Positions 52,896 to 61,514 of a stretch of 64,000 nucleotides of DNA are shown one piece after another (the stretch's first letter is position 1; each line of letters starts with the position of its first letter). A model generated the notes under the pieces. That model made no database searches and was not told the origin of the DNA. It saw nothing but the letters and a program-made list of their open reading frames with translations. The stretch covers positions 45,139 to 109,138 of the forward strand of contig CAYJMG010000012.1 in the NCBI GenBank assembly GCA_964371355.1, in the 5' to 3' direction. The stretch is from JACRBR01 sp964371355 (GTDB lineage Bacteria; Chloroflexota; Dehalococcoidia; DSTF01; JACRBR01). Both the position numbers and the translations under genes were made by a program.

Positions 52896-54060
52896 CCTCG
52901 GCCTCTACATCCACATCCCCTTCTGCACCGCCAAATGCGGCTACTGCGACTTCAACTCGTACGCCGGGCAGGACCACGCCATCCCCAACTACGGCAAGAC
53001 GCTGCTGAAGGACGCCGCCCTCTGGCGCGAGGCCGTCGGCGACCGCGCCGTCGAGACTGTGTTCTTCGGCGGCGGGACGCCCAGCCTCACCCCGGTCGAC
53101 GAGATGGCGGAGATCCTCGACGGCCTGCGCGCCACGTTCCGTGTCGCGCCGGACGCTGAGATCTCGCTCGAGGCCAATCCCGGCAGTCTCACGACCGAAT
53201 ACCTGCGCGGCCTGCGCGACATCGGCTTCAACCGCCTGTCCATCGGCATCCAGTCCTTCGACGACGAAGAACTCGTCTCCCTCGACCGCATCCACACCGG
53301 CGACCAGGCTCGCGAGGCCTACGCCTCAGCTCGCGACGCCCGCTTCGAGAACGTGAACCTCGACCTCATCTACGGCCTGCCCGAGCAGTCGCTCGCGAAG
53401 TGGCAGCAGAATCTCAAGCACGCGCTCGAGTTGGGCCCGGAGCACCTGTCGCTGTACGCCCTCACCGTCGAGGACGGCACGCCGCTCGCTCGCGACGTCG
53501 CCCGCGGTCGCACGCAGGCGCCCGATCCGGACGTACAGGCCGAGCACTACGAGTGGACGCAGGAGCGCATGGCCGCCGCGGGCTACGAGCACTACGAGAT
53601 CTCGAACTGGGCGCGCCCCGGCCGCCGCTGCCGCCACAACCTGGTCTACTGGCAGCACCGCGAGTACCTGGGCTTGGGCGCCGGCGCGCACTCGTACCTC
53701 GACGGCACGCGCTTTGGCATGGTCCTCCTACCGAAGCGCTACGGAGAGCTCGTCGACGAGAGCGCCGCGGCGGCCGACGGCCGCATGCGGCACATCGCGA
53801 CGGCGGAGTCCATCGCGCCGGAGACGGCGATGGCCGACGCGCTCATCCTCGGCCTCCGGCTCATCGACGGCGTCGACGTGCGCGAGTTCGCCCGCCGCTA
53901 CGGCGCCTCCCCGGACGACGTCTACGGCGAAGTCCTCCGCGAGTTCGAGGGCTACGCCATCCTCGAGCGCACCCCCACCCACCTCCGCCTCACCAAGCGC
54001 GGCCTCCTCCTCAGCAACGAACTCTTCCAGCGCCTCCTCCCGGACCCCGTCGAGGCGTAG
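52858..54060 (+). CDS. hemW: Radical SAM heme chaperone HemW
   Basis: 400 aa. LGLYIHIPFCTAKCGYC carries the [4Fe-4S] motif CxxxCxxC (Cys23, Cys27, Cys30) and is followed by DFNSY; GGGTPSL and NRLSIGIQSFDDEELVSLDR match the SAM-binding and HemN/HemW core, and the C-terminal HemN_C domain is present. HemW rather than coproporphyrinogen oxidase is favoured by the CxxxCxYC pattern and length. The first 13 residues (TPNPQQPTTNDP) are encoded by a heptamer array and have no homologous function. Confidence 0.9.
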   Translation: MTPNPQQPTTNDPLGLYIHIPFCTAKCGYCDFNSYAGQDHAIPNYGKTLLKDAALWREAVGDRAVETVFFGGGTPSLTPVDEMAEILDGLRATFRVAPDAEISLEANPGSLTTEYLRGLRDIGFNRLSIGIQSFDDEELVSLDRIHTGDQAREAYASARDARFENVNLDLIYGLPEQSLAKWQQNLKHALELGPEHLSLYALTVEDGTPLARDVARGRTQAPDPDVQAEHYEWTQERMAAAGYEHYEISNWARPGRRCRHNLVYWQHREYLGLGAGAHSYLDGTRFGMVLLPKRYGELVDESAAAADGRMRHIATAESIAPETAMADALILGLRLIDGVDVREFARRYGASPDDVYGEVLREFEGYAILERTPTHLRLTKRGLLLSNELFQRLLPDPVEA

Positions 54061-54065
54061 CGGCG

Positions 54066-54461
54066 TTAGGCTGGGACGAGATCTCGCAGTTCTTGGGCGA
54101 CAAGCTCAGCACCCGCACTCCTGGCGGGCAATTGAATTGTCCCAAAGCGCCGGAGCGCTGGCAGCATGGCCCCCAGACCTTCCTGGTGTGACGCAGCGTA
54201 CGCCGTGATCTCGGCGATCGTTACGCCGACAATCTGGTCCGTCTCGTCATCCAACTGCAGCTTGATAGCCCCGACGCGCTGAGAATACGTGGCGGCGCCC
54301 GGAGCGCCGATCGTGATCTGGAGCGTGTCATCGCGTTCGGACAACTCGGCCGTCAGGCCCTCACGCTCGACCCTTGCCGTCAGATCCGCGTTCGCATCGT
54401 GGATCTTCTGCATCAGCTCGACCCACTCCGCGCGAAACTCGGCTTTTCGCTCGTCTAGCAT
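54066..54461 (-). CDS. Possible antitoxin-like partner protein, DUF2283-related
   Basis: 131 aa. The central segment LQITIGAPGAATYSQRVGAI then KLQLDDETDQIVGVTIAEIT resembles DUF2283-type proteins in pattern (a beta strand, then DxETxxIVGV), and the N-terminal 40 residues are helical. It overlaps the preceding gene by 7 bp, so the two are produced together. Antitoxin role is inference from pairing; it could be an unrelated small protein. Confidence 0.45.
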   Translation of the reverse strand: MLDERKAEFRAEWVELMQKIHDANADLTARVEREGLTAELSERDDTLQITIGAPGAATYSQRVGAIKLQLDDETDQIVGVTIAEITAYAASHQEGLGAMLPALRRFGTIQLPARSAGAELVAQELRDLVPA

Positions 54462-54778
54462 AGGATTGCCTCATACGGGTGGTCGATCGCCTTGCTGGCC
54501 CAGGCGGTGCGCACTTCCAACTGAGCCTCTTGCCCACCCCGGCGGACGACGACGTGCAGGTACCGTCCCGTGCGTCGCGCAATGACCCCCTTCGCATAGA
54601 AGTTCAGCGAGCCATCGAATTCGAGGGTGCAGAGGTCCGGGCGTTCGACGGTCATTCTTATCACGCTGTCATCGATTGCGAGGTCCGGATGTTCCTTCCA
54701 GATATGGTCGAGCGCCTCATCGGTAAGCTCGACCGTTTCGCCCGTGCACGCATAGGTGATCCACAGAACCGTCGCCAA
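54455..54778 (-). CDS. Possible RelE/PBECR-like nuclease toxin
   Basis: 107 aa. VELTDEALDHIWKEHPDLAI, SVIRMTVERPDLCTLEF, LNFYAKGVIARRTGRYLHVV and LEVRTAWASK follow the order of short phage-type barnase/EndoU/RelE-like nucleases (HxxHPel, a PD.., FYk and vvTAy elements). TTG start with no clear ribosome binding site. Upstream gene of the overlapping pair with 54066-54461. Activity not shown. Confidence 0.5.
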   Translation of the reverse strand: MATVLWITYACTGETVELTDEALDHIWKEHPDLAIDDSVIRMTVERPDLCTLEFDGSLNFYAKGVIARRTGRYLHVVVRRGGQEAQLEVRTAWASKAIDHPYEAILC

Positions 54779-54899
54779 CGCTTCGACCCGAATCAGAGAT
54801 CCAAAACCGCGCCAGCGGGCTGTTGCGGAACCGGCCCGAGTCCGGTAACCGGAAGTATAGGATGCTGGGCCAGGCCCTCCAACCAGTTCGAGCCTGACC

Positions 54900-55493
54900 T
54901 TACGCCGCTGGAAACCCCGCCGACGCGCGGATCCTCAGGATCTGCGGCCCGTGGTCGCCGTCGTGGATCCGCTGGAAGCACGACCACTCGCGCGCGTTCA
55001 TCGCCCCGAAGAAGAAGTGGCGGAACGTCAACGACGTGTCCGCGGCGTCGACGCCGGCGATGAACGCCAGCAGCTCCCGGTGCGCCGACTCCGCGGCCTC
55101 ACGCGCCTCAGCGATCGCCTCGAACCGCACGGCCGTGACGCCGTCCTGCGCGCGCTCCTCCTCGAACTGCGGCCCGAACCCCGGCGGCAGGGCGCCGGTC
55201 CCCAGGCTCGTACACAGCGCCGCCATAACCCGTTTCACGGTAACCAGGTGCGCCATCACCTCCAGCACCGACCAGTCGTCCGGCGGCTGCTTGTGGCCGG
55301 CCTGCGCATCACTCAGGCCCTCGATGTTGAGCATGACCGCATCGTGGCCCTCTTGCACCACCGCCGCGATCTCCTCCGCCGACTTGCCGGCGGTCTCGCG
55401 GATGAAATCCAGCACGAAAGCGCGCGCGTCGTCCGGGATGTTGGCCTTCCGCCCGCCGTCGGGCGTGGTCGTGTACGTGATGCGCAGGTCCAT
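54900..55493 (-). CDS. DinB-family protein
   Basis: 197 aa. Four-helix bundle with WSVLEVMAHLVTVKRVMAAL, RELLAFIAGVDAADTSLTFR, and FQRIHDGDHGPQILRIR; the His triad corresponds to the metal site of DinB/YfiT proteins. N-terminal 45 residues are a small separate segment. Start 55493 set by GGGAGG. Function possibly thiol transfer or stress; unknown. Confidence 0.8.
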   Translation of the reverse strand: MDLRITYTTTPDGGRKANIPDDARAFVLDFIRETAGKSAEEIAAVVQEGHDAVMLNIEGLSDAQAGHKQPPDDWSVLEVMAHLVTVKRVMAALCTSLGTGALPPGFGPQFEEERAQDGVTAVRFEAIAEAREAAESAHRELLAFIAGVDAADTSLTFRHFFFGAMNAREWSCFQRIHDGDHGPQILRIRASAGFPAA

Positions 55494-55586
55494 GGGGCCT
55501 CCCGTGTCGCAGAGGTATCGGTGGGGGTGAAAGTATCTTAAAGATACTGTGAGCACCAGTCCGGGGCGGCGCGAACTCGGACGGCG

Positions 55587-56135
55587 TCAGCGGGCGAGGT
55601 CCGGCATCTCGCCGGTCCAGCGCACGACCAGCGTGTCATAGCTCCGCAGTACGTCCTCCGCCTCGCCCCCGTCGGGCAGGTTACGCATCCGCGCCAGCAC
55701 GCCTGCATCGATGCAGATGGGCGAACCCGGGATATCGCCCACAAACGGTCGCGTGACTTTCGCGCCGGCCGCCAGATGCTCGTCCAGCACAGCGCGAATC
55801 ACGTCCGGACCCCGCGGCCGCGAGACCCACACGATGACGGCCGTGGTCGTGTTGCGCGGCGTCGCCGTCGCACCGACGCGCAGCGATGCCGCCTCGCCGG
55901 TCGCCCACCGGTCGTTCACGATCGGCTCGAGGTCGTTTCCGGATACGAGCGGGATGATCCGCTCGGCGTGCGGCCCCACCACCACCTCGACCACCTCGAC
56001 GCCCGCGGCCTGGAGCTGCCCCACCTGCCACTCGATCAGCGTCCCATCGCCCTCCCACGGACGCAGCGCCACCGGCTCTCCGTCGACCTCCAGCTCCGCA
56101 TCCGCGAGCACGATCGCCGCGATCATAAGGGCCAC
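55587..56135 (-). CDS. Degenerate MobA/MocA-like nucleotidyltransferase
   Basis: 182 aa. The layout ALRPWEGDGTLIEWQVGQLQ, AAGVEVVEVVVGPHAERII and a late FVGDIPGSPICIDAGVLARM fits the MobA-like NTP transferase family, but the N-terminal nucleotide-binding loop (normally LAAGxSxRMG) reads IVLADAELEVDGEP and lacks the glycines and Arg. It is likely a non-catalytic paralogue. GTG 56135 or ATG 56126 may be the start. Confidence 0.6.
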   Translation of the reverse strand: MALMIAAIVLADAELEVDGEPVALRPWEGDGTLIEWQVGQLQAAGVEVVEVVVGPHAERIIPLVSGNDLEPIVNDRWATGEAASLRVGATATPRNTTTAVIVWVSRPRGPDVIRAVLDEHLAAGAKVTRPFVGDIPGSPICIDAGVLARMRNLPDGGEAEDVLRSYDTLVVRWTGEMPDLAR

Positions 56136-56244
56136 ATAGCCGACATCATCGACGCCATGGCTCGAGCATGTGGGAGCGTCACATGGCCTCGTTCACGATC
56201 CCGCTCGATCCTTCGCGCTCCCTGTGTCTCGGTTGCGATACCCG

Positions 56245-57129
56245 TCACAGCATCAGCTCGCCGCGAAGGACAGTGACGGCGTTGCCGCCGATGTGCGCGC
56301 GGATGTCGTCCGGCACGCCGGTCACGCGCGCGAACACGCGCCCCGGCTGGCCCATCTCGGCGCCCTGTTCCGCCACGTAGGAGATTACGCTGCCGCGCGG
56401 CTCCATCAGGCCGTGCTTCGCCACGAACGCCGCGATACATCCATTGGCGCTGCCGGTCACCGGATCCTCGAACACGCCGGCATCCGGCGCGAAGGCGCGC
56501 ACGTGCAGGTCGGCCCCGGGCTCGTTGGCGCCGATGCAAAACACCGCCAGCCCGTGCGGCACGCGCGAGAGCGCCCTCATGTCGGGCGCAACGCGCATCA
56601 TCGCTTCCAGCGACCGGACCTGTGCCAGCTTCCAGAACAGCCCCGTCGAGACCTCTTCCGCGCGCACGACGTCCCCCGGCGCCAGGCCCACCCACGACGC
56701 GATCTCGTCCAGCGCCACGTCGTATGGCCGGAACTGCGGCGCCGCCTGCGTCATCGTGTACACCGGCGGCCCGCCGTCGATATCGCGCGCGATCTCGACC
56801 GGGATCACGCCCGCGCCCGTCTCCAGCAGCAGCGCTTCGCCCGCCTGCAAGGTCACCAGGCCTTCGCCGGCCAGGACGTGCGCCGCCGCCACCGTCGGGT
56901 GGCCCGCGAACGGCAGCTCCGTTCCCGGGGTGAAGATCCGCAGCCGTGCGTGGTTCTCCGGCGACTCGGGCGCAAGGAGGAACACCGTCTCGGACAGCTT
57001 CTGGTTCAGCGCGATGCGCTGCATCGTCTCGCCGCCGATGCCGTCGCCGTCGACGACCGCTGCGGGGTTGCCCTCCAGCGGGCGCGTGGTGAACGCGTCG
57101 ACGTGACGGATGACCGCGGTCGGGCTCAC
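56245..57129 (-). CDS. PhzF-family isomerase
   Basis: 294 aa. AVIRHVDAFTTRPLEGNPAA is the opening, LNQKLSETVFLL holds the catalytic Glu, LRIFTPGTELPFAGHPTVAA and FEDPVTGSANGCIAAFV are diagnostic DAP-epimerase-like loops. Acts on unknown small molecules. The GTG at 57129 overlaps the stop of the upstream small membrane gene by 4 nt (GTGA), so it is the third gene of a GNAT-membrane-PhzF operon. Confidence 0.9.
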   Translation of the reverse strand: MSPTAVIRHVDAFTTRPLEGNPAAVVDGDGIGGETMQRIALNQKLSETVFLLAPESPENHARLRIFTPGTELPFAGHPTVAAAHVLAGEGLVTLQAGEALLLETGAGVIPVEIARDIDGGPPVYTMTQAAPQFRPYDVALDEIASWVGLAPGDVVRAEEVSTGLFWKLAQVRSLEAMMRVAPDMRALSRVPHGLAVFCIGANEPGADLHVRAFAPDAGVFEDPVTGSANGCIAAFVAKHGLMEPRGSVISYVAEQGAEMGQPGRVFARVTGVPDDIRAHIGGNAVTVLRGELML

Positions 57130-57335
57130 GATGTGCGGCGGAAGACGCGCAGCACACCGGCCCCGGCCGAAAGCAGCAGTGTCCAGGCAGCGGCATTCAA
57201 CAACACGTTGAGCGGGTACAACATCCACATCCGCTCGGCGCGCCCTTCTTCGACGGTGTTGCCCGCCGCCTGGCGCGTGATGATGAACTGCACGATGGCG
57301 ATGACGGCCAGCACCCGGAAGAATCGCGTCCGCAT
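57126..57335 (-). CDS. Small membrane protein
   Basis: 69 aa with two membrane helices (FRVLAVIAIVQFIITRQ and LYPLNVLLNAAAWTLLLSAG). No family recognised. Starts 1 nt after the GNAT stop codon and overlaps PhzF by 4 nt, so it is translated within the same operon. Confidence 0.7.
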   Translation of the reverse strand: MRTRFFRVLAVIAIVQFIITRQAAGNTVEEGRAERMWMLYPLNVLLNAAAWTLLLSAGAGVLRVFRRTS

Positions 57336-57336
57336 G

Positions 57337-57837
57337 TCAGAGCACCCTCTTGTAGATGCGCGTCCTTGAGGTCGGCTTCCACGGCGGATATACGCTGCGC
57401 TCGTGCACCCATCCCTCGCGGTCGAACAGTGCGTGCGCCAGCGAGTTGTTCTCCGCCGTGTGCAGCCAGAGCGTCTTCTTGCCGCGCTTCCTCGCCTCGT
57501 CCTGCGCCGCCGCCAGCAGCTTCCGCCCCATGCCGTTGCTGCGCGCCCGCGCTGTCACCTCGATGTTCTCGACGTAGGCGTTCTCGCCGCTCTGGAACGC
57601 CCGCGTGTCCTCGTCCGGCGGCGACCAGTCCTGGTCCTCGCGGAAGTTCGTGTGTACCACCACCCAGCCCACCGCGCCGTTGCCCTCGTCGGCCACGAAG
57701 ATGAAGCAGTCGCCGTCCTGGACCGCCGCCTCGCAGTGGTCGAGCCGCATCTGGTCGCGCTCGCCCAGAAACAACTTCAGCGCCCCGGCGTCGCGCGTGA
57801 AGTCGATCGGGCGGACGGTGATCTCGCCCTGCGTCAT
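57337..57837 (-). CDS. GNAT-family N-acetyltransferase
   Basis: 166 aa. ITVRPIDFTRDAGALKLFLG opens the fold; CoA-binding motif A is VENIEVTARARSNGMGRKLL, with AAAQDEARKRGKKTLWLHTA and ALFDREGW after it. Acetylates an unknown amine. Start 57837 preceded by AAAGG. First gene of the three-gene operon. Confidence 0.88.
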   Translation of the reverse strand: MTQGEITVRPIDFTRDAGALKLFLGERDQMRLDHCEAAVQDGDCFIFVADEGNGAVGWVVVHTNFREDQDWSPPDEDTRAFQSGENAYVENIEVTARARSNGMGRKLLAAAQDEARKRGKKTLWLHTAENNSLAHALFDREGWVHERSVYPPWKPTSRTRIYKRVL

Positions 57838-58173
57838 GGCGCGGCCTTTCGTTCGAGGCGCGGGGGGCCCGCTGTGCGGCTGCGGGGTTCGGTGGCCAAG
57901 CGTGCTCCCTGCTTCGGCGGCTCGCGGGTGGTGCATGATTCTATCCGTCCGCACGCCATCGACGGAAGGCCGGTATCGTGCCCGGCCACGTTCATGACCC
58001 GCTCCTGACGCATCGTGGCACGAAGCGATGGCGGGACGCCTTGCGAACTGATAGTGATGGACGGACCGCGCGGGCGTTTCCCGTGTTCGTGTTTCGGCAG
58101 CGAAGCGCTCAAACCCCTCGGACCACCACCACCGCCCGTAGCGCAAGCACCCGCTATCGAGGAGAATCACACC
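57838..58173. other. Divergent spacer between the GNAT operon and DinB gene
   Basis: 336 bp without genes. TAGAAT near 57944-57939 on the minus strand is a possible -10 for GNAT; nothing else is recognised. Confidence 0.4.
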
Positions 58174-58653
58174 ATGTCCCAGCTCATCGACCACGTCCGC
58201 TCCATGATCGCCTACAACCACTGGGCCAATGGCAAGATCCTCGACGCCGTCGCCGCCCTCCCCGATGACGCTTTCCCCGCCGTCAGCGACAAGCTCGCCC
58301 ACACCGTTGGCACCGAGATGTACTGGTACGCCAACTGGACCGGCCGCGAGTTCGTCGAGCCGAAGGGTGAACTCTCGCTGCTGGATCTGCGCGGCCTGTT
58401 CGAGCGCGCCGACGCGGACCTCCACGGCTACGCGGCGAAGCTCACCGAAGGCGAGTGGGCCCGCACCGAAGCCTGGTGGAAGCGCTGGGGCTTCGACGCC
58501 GAGGCCGCTGTCGGCCCGATGCTGTTCCAGGTCGTCTTTCACGGCATCCACCACCGGGCTGAGGTCGCCGTCGCGTGCACCGACCACGGATGCTCGCCGG
58601 GCGATCTCGACTACCTGGTGTACCTGCGAGAGCAGGTGGGCGGCCTCCCATGA
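58174..58653 (+). CDS. DinB-family protein
   Basis: 159 aa. Four-helix bundle: LIDHVRSMIAYNHWANGKIL (His), then VGTEMYWYANWTGREF and FQVVFHGIHHRAEVAVACTD with the HxxxH end of the metal triad. Start 58174 preceded by GAGGAG. Next gene overlaps by 4 nt. Confidence 0.85.
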   Translation: MSQLIDHVRSMIAYNHWANGKILDAVAALPDDAFPAVSDKLAHTVGTEMYWYANWTGREFVEPKGELSLLDLRGLFERADADLHGYAAKLTEGEWARTEAWWKRWGFDAEAAVGPMLFQVVFHGIHHRAEVAVACTDHGCSPGDLDYLVYLREQVGGLP

Positions 58654-59870
58654 CGGCAACCCTGTTCCAGGACGCCACCCTCCTCGACTGCACCGGCGCC
58701 GGCCCGCGCCCGCACACCAGCGTCCTCGTCGACGACGGCCGCCTCACGCGCATCGGCCCCGCCGGATCGATCGCCGCCCCGGACGGCGCCCGCGTCATCG
58801 ACTGCGCCGGCCGCACGCTCATGCCGGGGCTGACCGATGCCCACGTACACTTCGGCCTCACAGCCGCCGGCCAGTTCGACCCGCCGGAGAGCCACGTCAG
58901 CTACGTGATGAAGGTCGCCGAGAACATCCGGCTCGCGCTCGACGAAGGCTTCACTACCGTGCGAGACGCGGGTGGCCTCGATCCGGCGTTCGCCGTCGCC
59001 GTGGAGACGGGTCAGATCGCGGGGCCACGGATCCTGCCCGCGGGCTCGTTTCTGTCGATCACCGGCGGCCATGGTGACCAGCGCCATCGCTGGACCGACG
59101 ACGCCCCGAAGTCCATCCCGGGCCTGTTGGCCGCGACCGAGATCGTCGACAGCCCCGATGCCGTCCGTCGCGCCGCCCGCATCCAGATCCGTCGCGGCGC
59201 CACGCAGGTGAAGCTCATGGCGTCCGGCGGGGTCATGTCGCCCAACGACCCCATCGAGAGCCTCCAGTTCTCCGTTGCCGAGATGCGCGCAGCGGTCGAT
59301 GAGGCTCGCGCTTTCGGGAAGTACGTGATGGCCCACTGTCACACCTCGGGCGCGATGCAGAACGCGCTCGAGGCCGGCGTGCGCTCGCTGGAACACGGAA
59401 GCATCCTCGACGAGGCGACGGCGAAGCGCATCGCCGCGCAGGATGCGTTCGTCGTGCCGACGCTGGTGATTCTCGAGATCCTCGCGCGCTCCGACCAGGT
59501 CCCGGCCTTCAGCCGCCAGAAGCTCGAAGGCGTGCGAGGCGAGACCGCTGCCTCGATCGCCATGGCGAAGGCCGCCGGCGCGAAGATCGCATCGGGCTCG
59601 GACCTGCTGGGCCCGCGCCAGCGCCGCCGCGCCAGCGAGCTGGTCGAGAAGGCCCGCCACCTGGGCGCGATGGACGCGATCCTCAGCGCCACCCGCACGA
59701 ACGCCGAGCTCTTCTGCATGAGCGAGCGCATCGGCACCGTCGAAGAAGGCAAGGACGCCGACCTCATCCTCGTCGCCACCAACCCCCTCGACGACATCAC
59801 AGTGCTCGTCGACGCCGGCAACATCCCCCTCGTAATGAAGTCCGGCGAAGCCGTGAAGGACGCGCTGTAG
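58650..59870 (+). CDS. Metal-dependent amidohydrolase (imidazolonepropionase/prolidase-like)
   Basis: 406 aa. DAHVHFGL carries the HxH metal ligands, TQVKLMASGGVMSPND the bridging Lys, YVMAHCHTSGAMQNALEAGV and SLEHGSILD the two His, and KIASGSDLLGP the Asp. This is a two-metal TIM-barrel amidohydrolase. Substrate probably an N-acyl or dipeptide compound; not predictable. ATG overlaps the DinB stop. Confidence 0.9.
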   Translation: MTATLFQDATLLDCTGAGPRPHTSVLVDDGRLTRIGPAGSIAAPDGARVIDCAGRTLMPGLTDAHVHFGLTAAGQFDPPESHVSYVMKVAENIRLALDEGFTTVRDAGGLDPAFAVAVETGQIAGPRILPAGSFLSITGGHGDQRHRWTDDAPKSIPGLLAATEIVDSPDAVRRAARIQIRRGATQVKLMASGGVMSPNDPIESLQFSVAEMRAAVDEARAFGKYVMAHCHTSGAMQNALEAGVRSLEHGSILDEATAKRIAAQDAFVVPTLVILEILARSDQVPAFSRQKLEGVRGETAASIAMAKAAGAKIASGSDLLGPRQRRRASELVEKARHLGAMDAILSATRTNAELFCMSERIGTVEEGKDADLILVATNPLDDITVLVDAGNIPLVMKSGEAVKDAL

Positions 59871-59888
59871 AGCAGTGCCGCTTAGTGT

Positions 59889-60095
59889 CCGTGTCTCGTA
59901 CGGACAGCGCGTGTCTCGTACAACAGTCCGTGTCCCCTACGGCAGTCCGTGTCTCGTACGGCAGTCCGTGTCTCGTACAGCAGTGCGTGTCCCGCACGGC
60001 AGTCCGCGTCTCGTACAGCAGTGCGTGTCCCGCACGGACAGTCCGTGTCTCGCGCGACGTGTATGTCTCGTACGGCAGTCCGCGTCTCGCACGGA
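59889..60095. repeat. 19-bp tandem repeat, about 11 copies
   Basis: Consensus TCCGTGTCTCGTACGGCAG, with each copy differing by a few bases and TCCGT/ACGGA arms that could fold. The 19-bp period shifts the frame, so all three plus-strand frames stay open; it is not coding. Just after the amidohydrolase stop. Confidence 0.9.
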
Positions 60096-60111
60096 CAGGT
60101 CTTCAGACCTG
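60096..60111. repeat. REP-like palindrome with TTCA loop
   Basis: CAGGTC, loop TTCA, GACCTG immediately after the 19-bp array; same layout as 28962-28982. Confidence 0.65.
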
Positions 60112-60160
60112 CCCTTCAGCAGCTACCGGCCGGCGGCACCGCCACGTCAGCGGCCCAAAG

Positions 60161-60216
60161 GACTACGCACTACAGACTACGAACTGTCCCCTGTCCCCTA
60201 ACTCCTAACCCCCTAC
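60161..60216. repeat. Heptamer array (8 units)
   Basis: GACTACG, CACTACA, GACTACG, AACTGTC, CCCTGTC, CCCTAAC, TCCTAAC, CCCCTAC. The last unit contains the stop codon of the TlpA gene. Confidence 0.85.
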
Positions 60217-60902
60217 TCAAGCCCCGCATCCGCCAGCCGCCCCCGCGCGATCTCCTCGTTCAAGAATCCGTAGTACAGCGCCGCCAGCTTCCCCTCGCGG
60301 TCGACGAAGAAGCTGTCCGGCAGCCCCGTCAGCCGGTACCGGTCGTAGATCTTGCCCGGACGGTCGACCACCAGCGGCAGGCTGATCCCGATCTGCGGCA
60401 GGAACTCCAGCGCCTTCCCTTGGGACTCCTTGTAGTTGATGATCAGCACCTCGAGCCCGTCGGCATGCAACTCGTCGTACAGCTTCTGGATATCGGGCAG
60501 CTCCTTCTTGCAGGGCACGCACCACGTCGCCCAGAAGTTCAGCCACACCACCTTCCCCTGCATGTCGGACAGCCGCGTGACGAACGCCCCGCCCTCGTCG
60601 CACAGCGCGAAGTCCGGCGGCGCCTCGCCGATCACCGGCGGCCCGCCGCCACCGGACACGGCCGCCTCCGGCACGTCATCGCCACACAGCGTGTACACCG
60701 GCGCCCCGTACTCCACCGCGGACGGCGTCGCCGTCGCCCCCGCGCTCGCGCCGCCGCCATCGTCCGATCCCGACCCCCGCCCCGCCCGCACCACCAGCAG
60801 CGCCGCCACGATCGCGACGATAACACCGGCGGCGATACCGCCACGCAGGAGGGGGGTTTCCAGTAGGCTTGGGCTGCGGGAGGCGGAAGGTTCCTGCGAC
60901 AT
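60213..60902 (-). CDS. TlpA/ResA-type thiol-disulfide oxidoreductase
   Basis: 229 aa. One membrane helix at about 22-42, Gly/Ser-rich linker, then thioredoxin fold with WLNFWATWCVPCKKELPDIQ (CVPC active site) and a cis-Pro in LTGLPDSFFVDREGK. Outside the membrane it reduces disulfides, e.g. in cytochrome or cell-wall maturation. TATAGT lies 8 nt before the ATG. Confidence 0.9.
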   Translation of the reverse strand: MSQEPSASRSPSLLETPLLRGGIAAGVIVAIVAALLVVRAGRGSGSDDGGGASAGATATPSAVEYGAPVYTLCGDDVPEAAVSGGGGPPVIGEAPPDFALCDEGGAFVTRLSDMQGKVVWLNFWATWCVPCKKELPDIQKLYDELHADGLEVLIINYKESQGKALEFLPQIGISLPLVVDRPGKIYDRYRLTGLPDSFFVDREGKLAALYYGFLNEEIARGRLADAGLE

Positions 60903-60935
60903 CTCACTCCACTATACGGGCTGCATTGCATCTCG

Positions 60936-60941
60936 GATAAT
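60936..60941 (+). promoter_or_regulatory. Leaderless -10 box of the nucleotidyltransferase gene
   Basis: GATAAT, then GGCCCC, then ATG 60948. Divergent with the TlpA promoter TATAGT on the other strand. Confidence 0.5.
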
Positions 60942-60947
60942 GGCCCC

Positions 60948-61514
60948 ATGGTGACCGATCCCGGCCAGCAGAAGGATGCCCTCGTCCGCTTCGTCGACAT
61001 CTGCGAGGCGATTGATTTGCCGTATGTACTTACCGGCTCGCTCGCTGCCAGCGCTCACGGCATGCCGCGCATGACGCGAGACGTCGATGTCCTGATTGAC
61101 CCTCAACCGATGCACATCCGGCTCCTCCAGAAGACGCTGCTCGAAGACTTCGAATGCGATCCCGACGTAGTCGGCGCAGCCCTGCGCGAGCGCTCGATGT
61201 TCAACATCATCGATCCGCGCACTTTCACGAAGATCGATGTGGTCGTCCGCGACCGGACGAGAGAACCCGACGAAGTCATGGCTCGTGCGATTACGGTCGA
61301 GATGTCCGGCCGCCAGGTCCGGACGATGTCAGCCGAGGACCTGATTTTGGCGAAGCTGAAGTGGGCTCGAACAAGTCGCTCGGTGATGCAACTCCGGGAT
61401 GTGCACTGGCTCGTACGTCTGACTGACTTGGACATGGACTACCTCGACGCCCGTATACTCAAGTACAGGCTCAGCGAGATCCTGAGGGAAGCCCGTGATC
61501 CACGATACGGATGA
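60948..61514 (+). CDS. Nucleotidyltransferase of the AbiEii/DUF6036 type
   Basis: 188 aa. PYVLTGSLAASAHGMPRMTR then DVDVLID contains the GS and DxD nucleotidyltransferase motif (GS..G.pR.T.DvDvl), later KIDVVVRDRTREPDEVM and DLILAKLKWA. Such proteins nucleotidylate RNA or proteins in toxin-antitoxin systems. The next gene overlaps by 20 bp, giving a two-gene module. Confidence 0.78.
   Translation: MVTDPGQQKDALVRFVDICEAIDLPYVLTGSLAASAHGMPRMTRDVDVLIDPQPMHIRLLQKTLLEDFECDPDVVGAALRERSMFNIIDPRTFTKIDVVVRDRTREPDEVMARAITVEMSGRQVRTMSAEDLILAKLKWARTSRSVMQLRDVHWLVRLTDLDMDYLDARILKYRLSEILREARDPRYG

Noticed and set aside
52858..54060. Oxygen-independent coproporphyrinogen III oxidase (HemN)
   Set aside because: Short N-terminus and CxxxCxxC context fit HemW; no other heme genes nearby.
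59889..60095. CRISPR-like regular repeat
   Set aside because: Copies are directly adjacent without unique spacers, and no cas gene is present. The same holds for 37516-37601 and 24936-25002.
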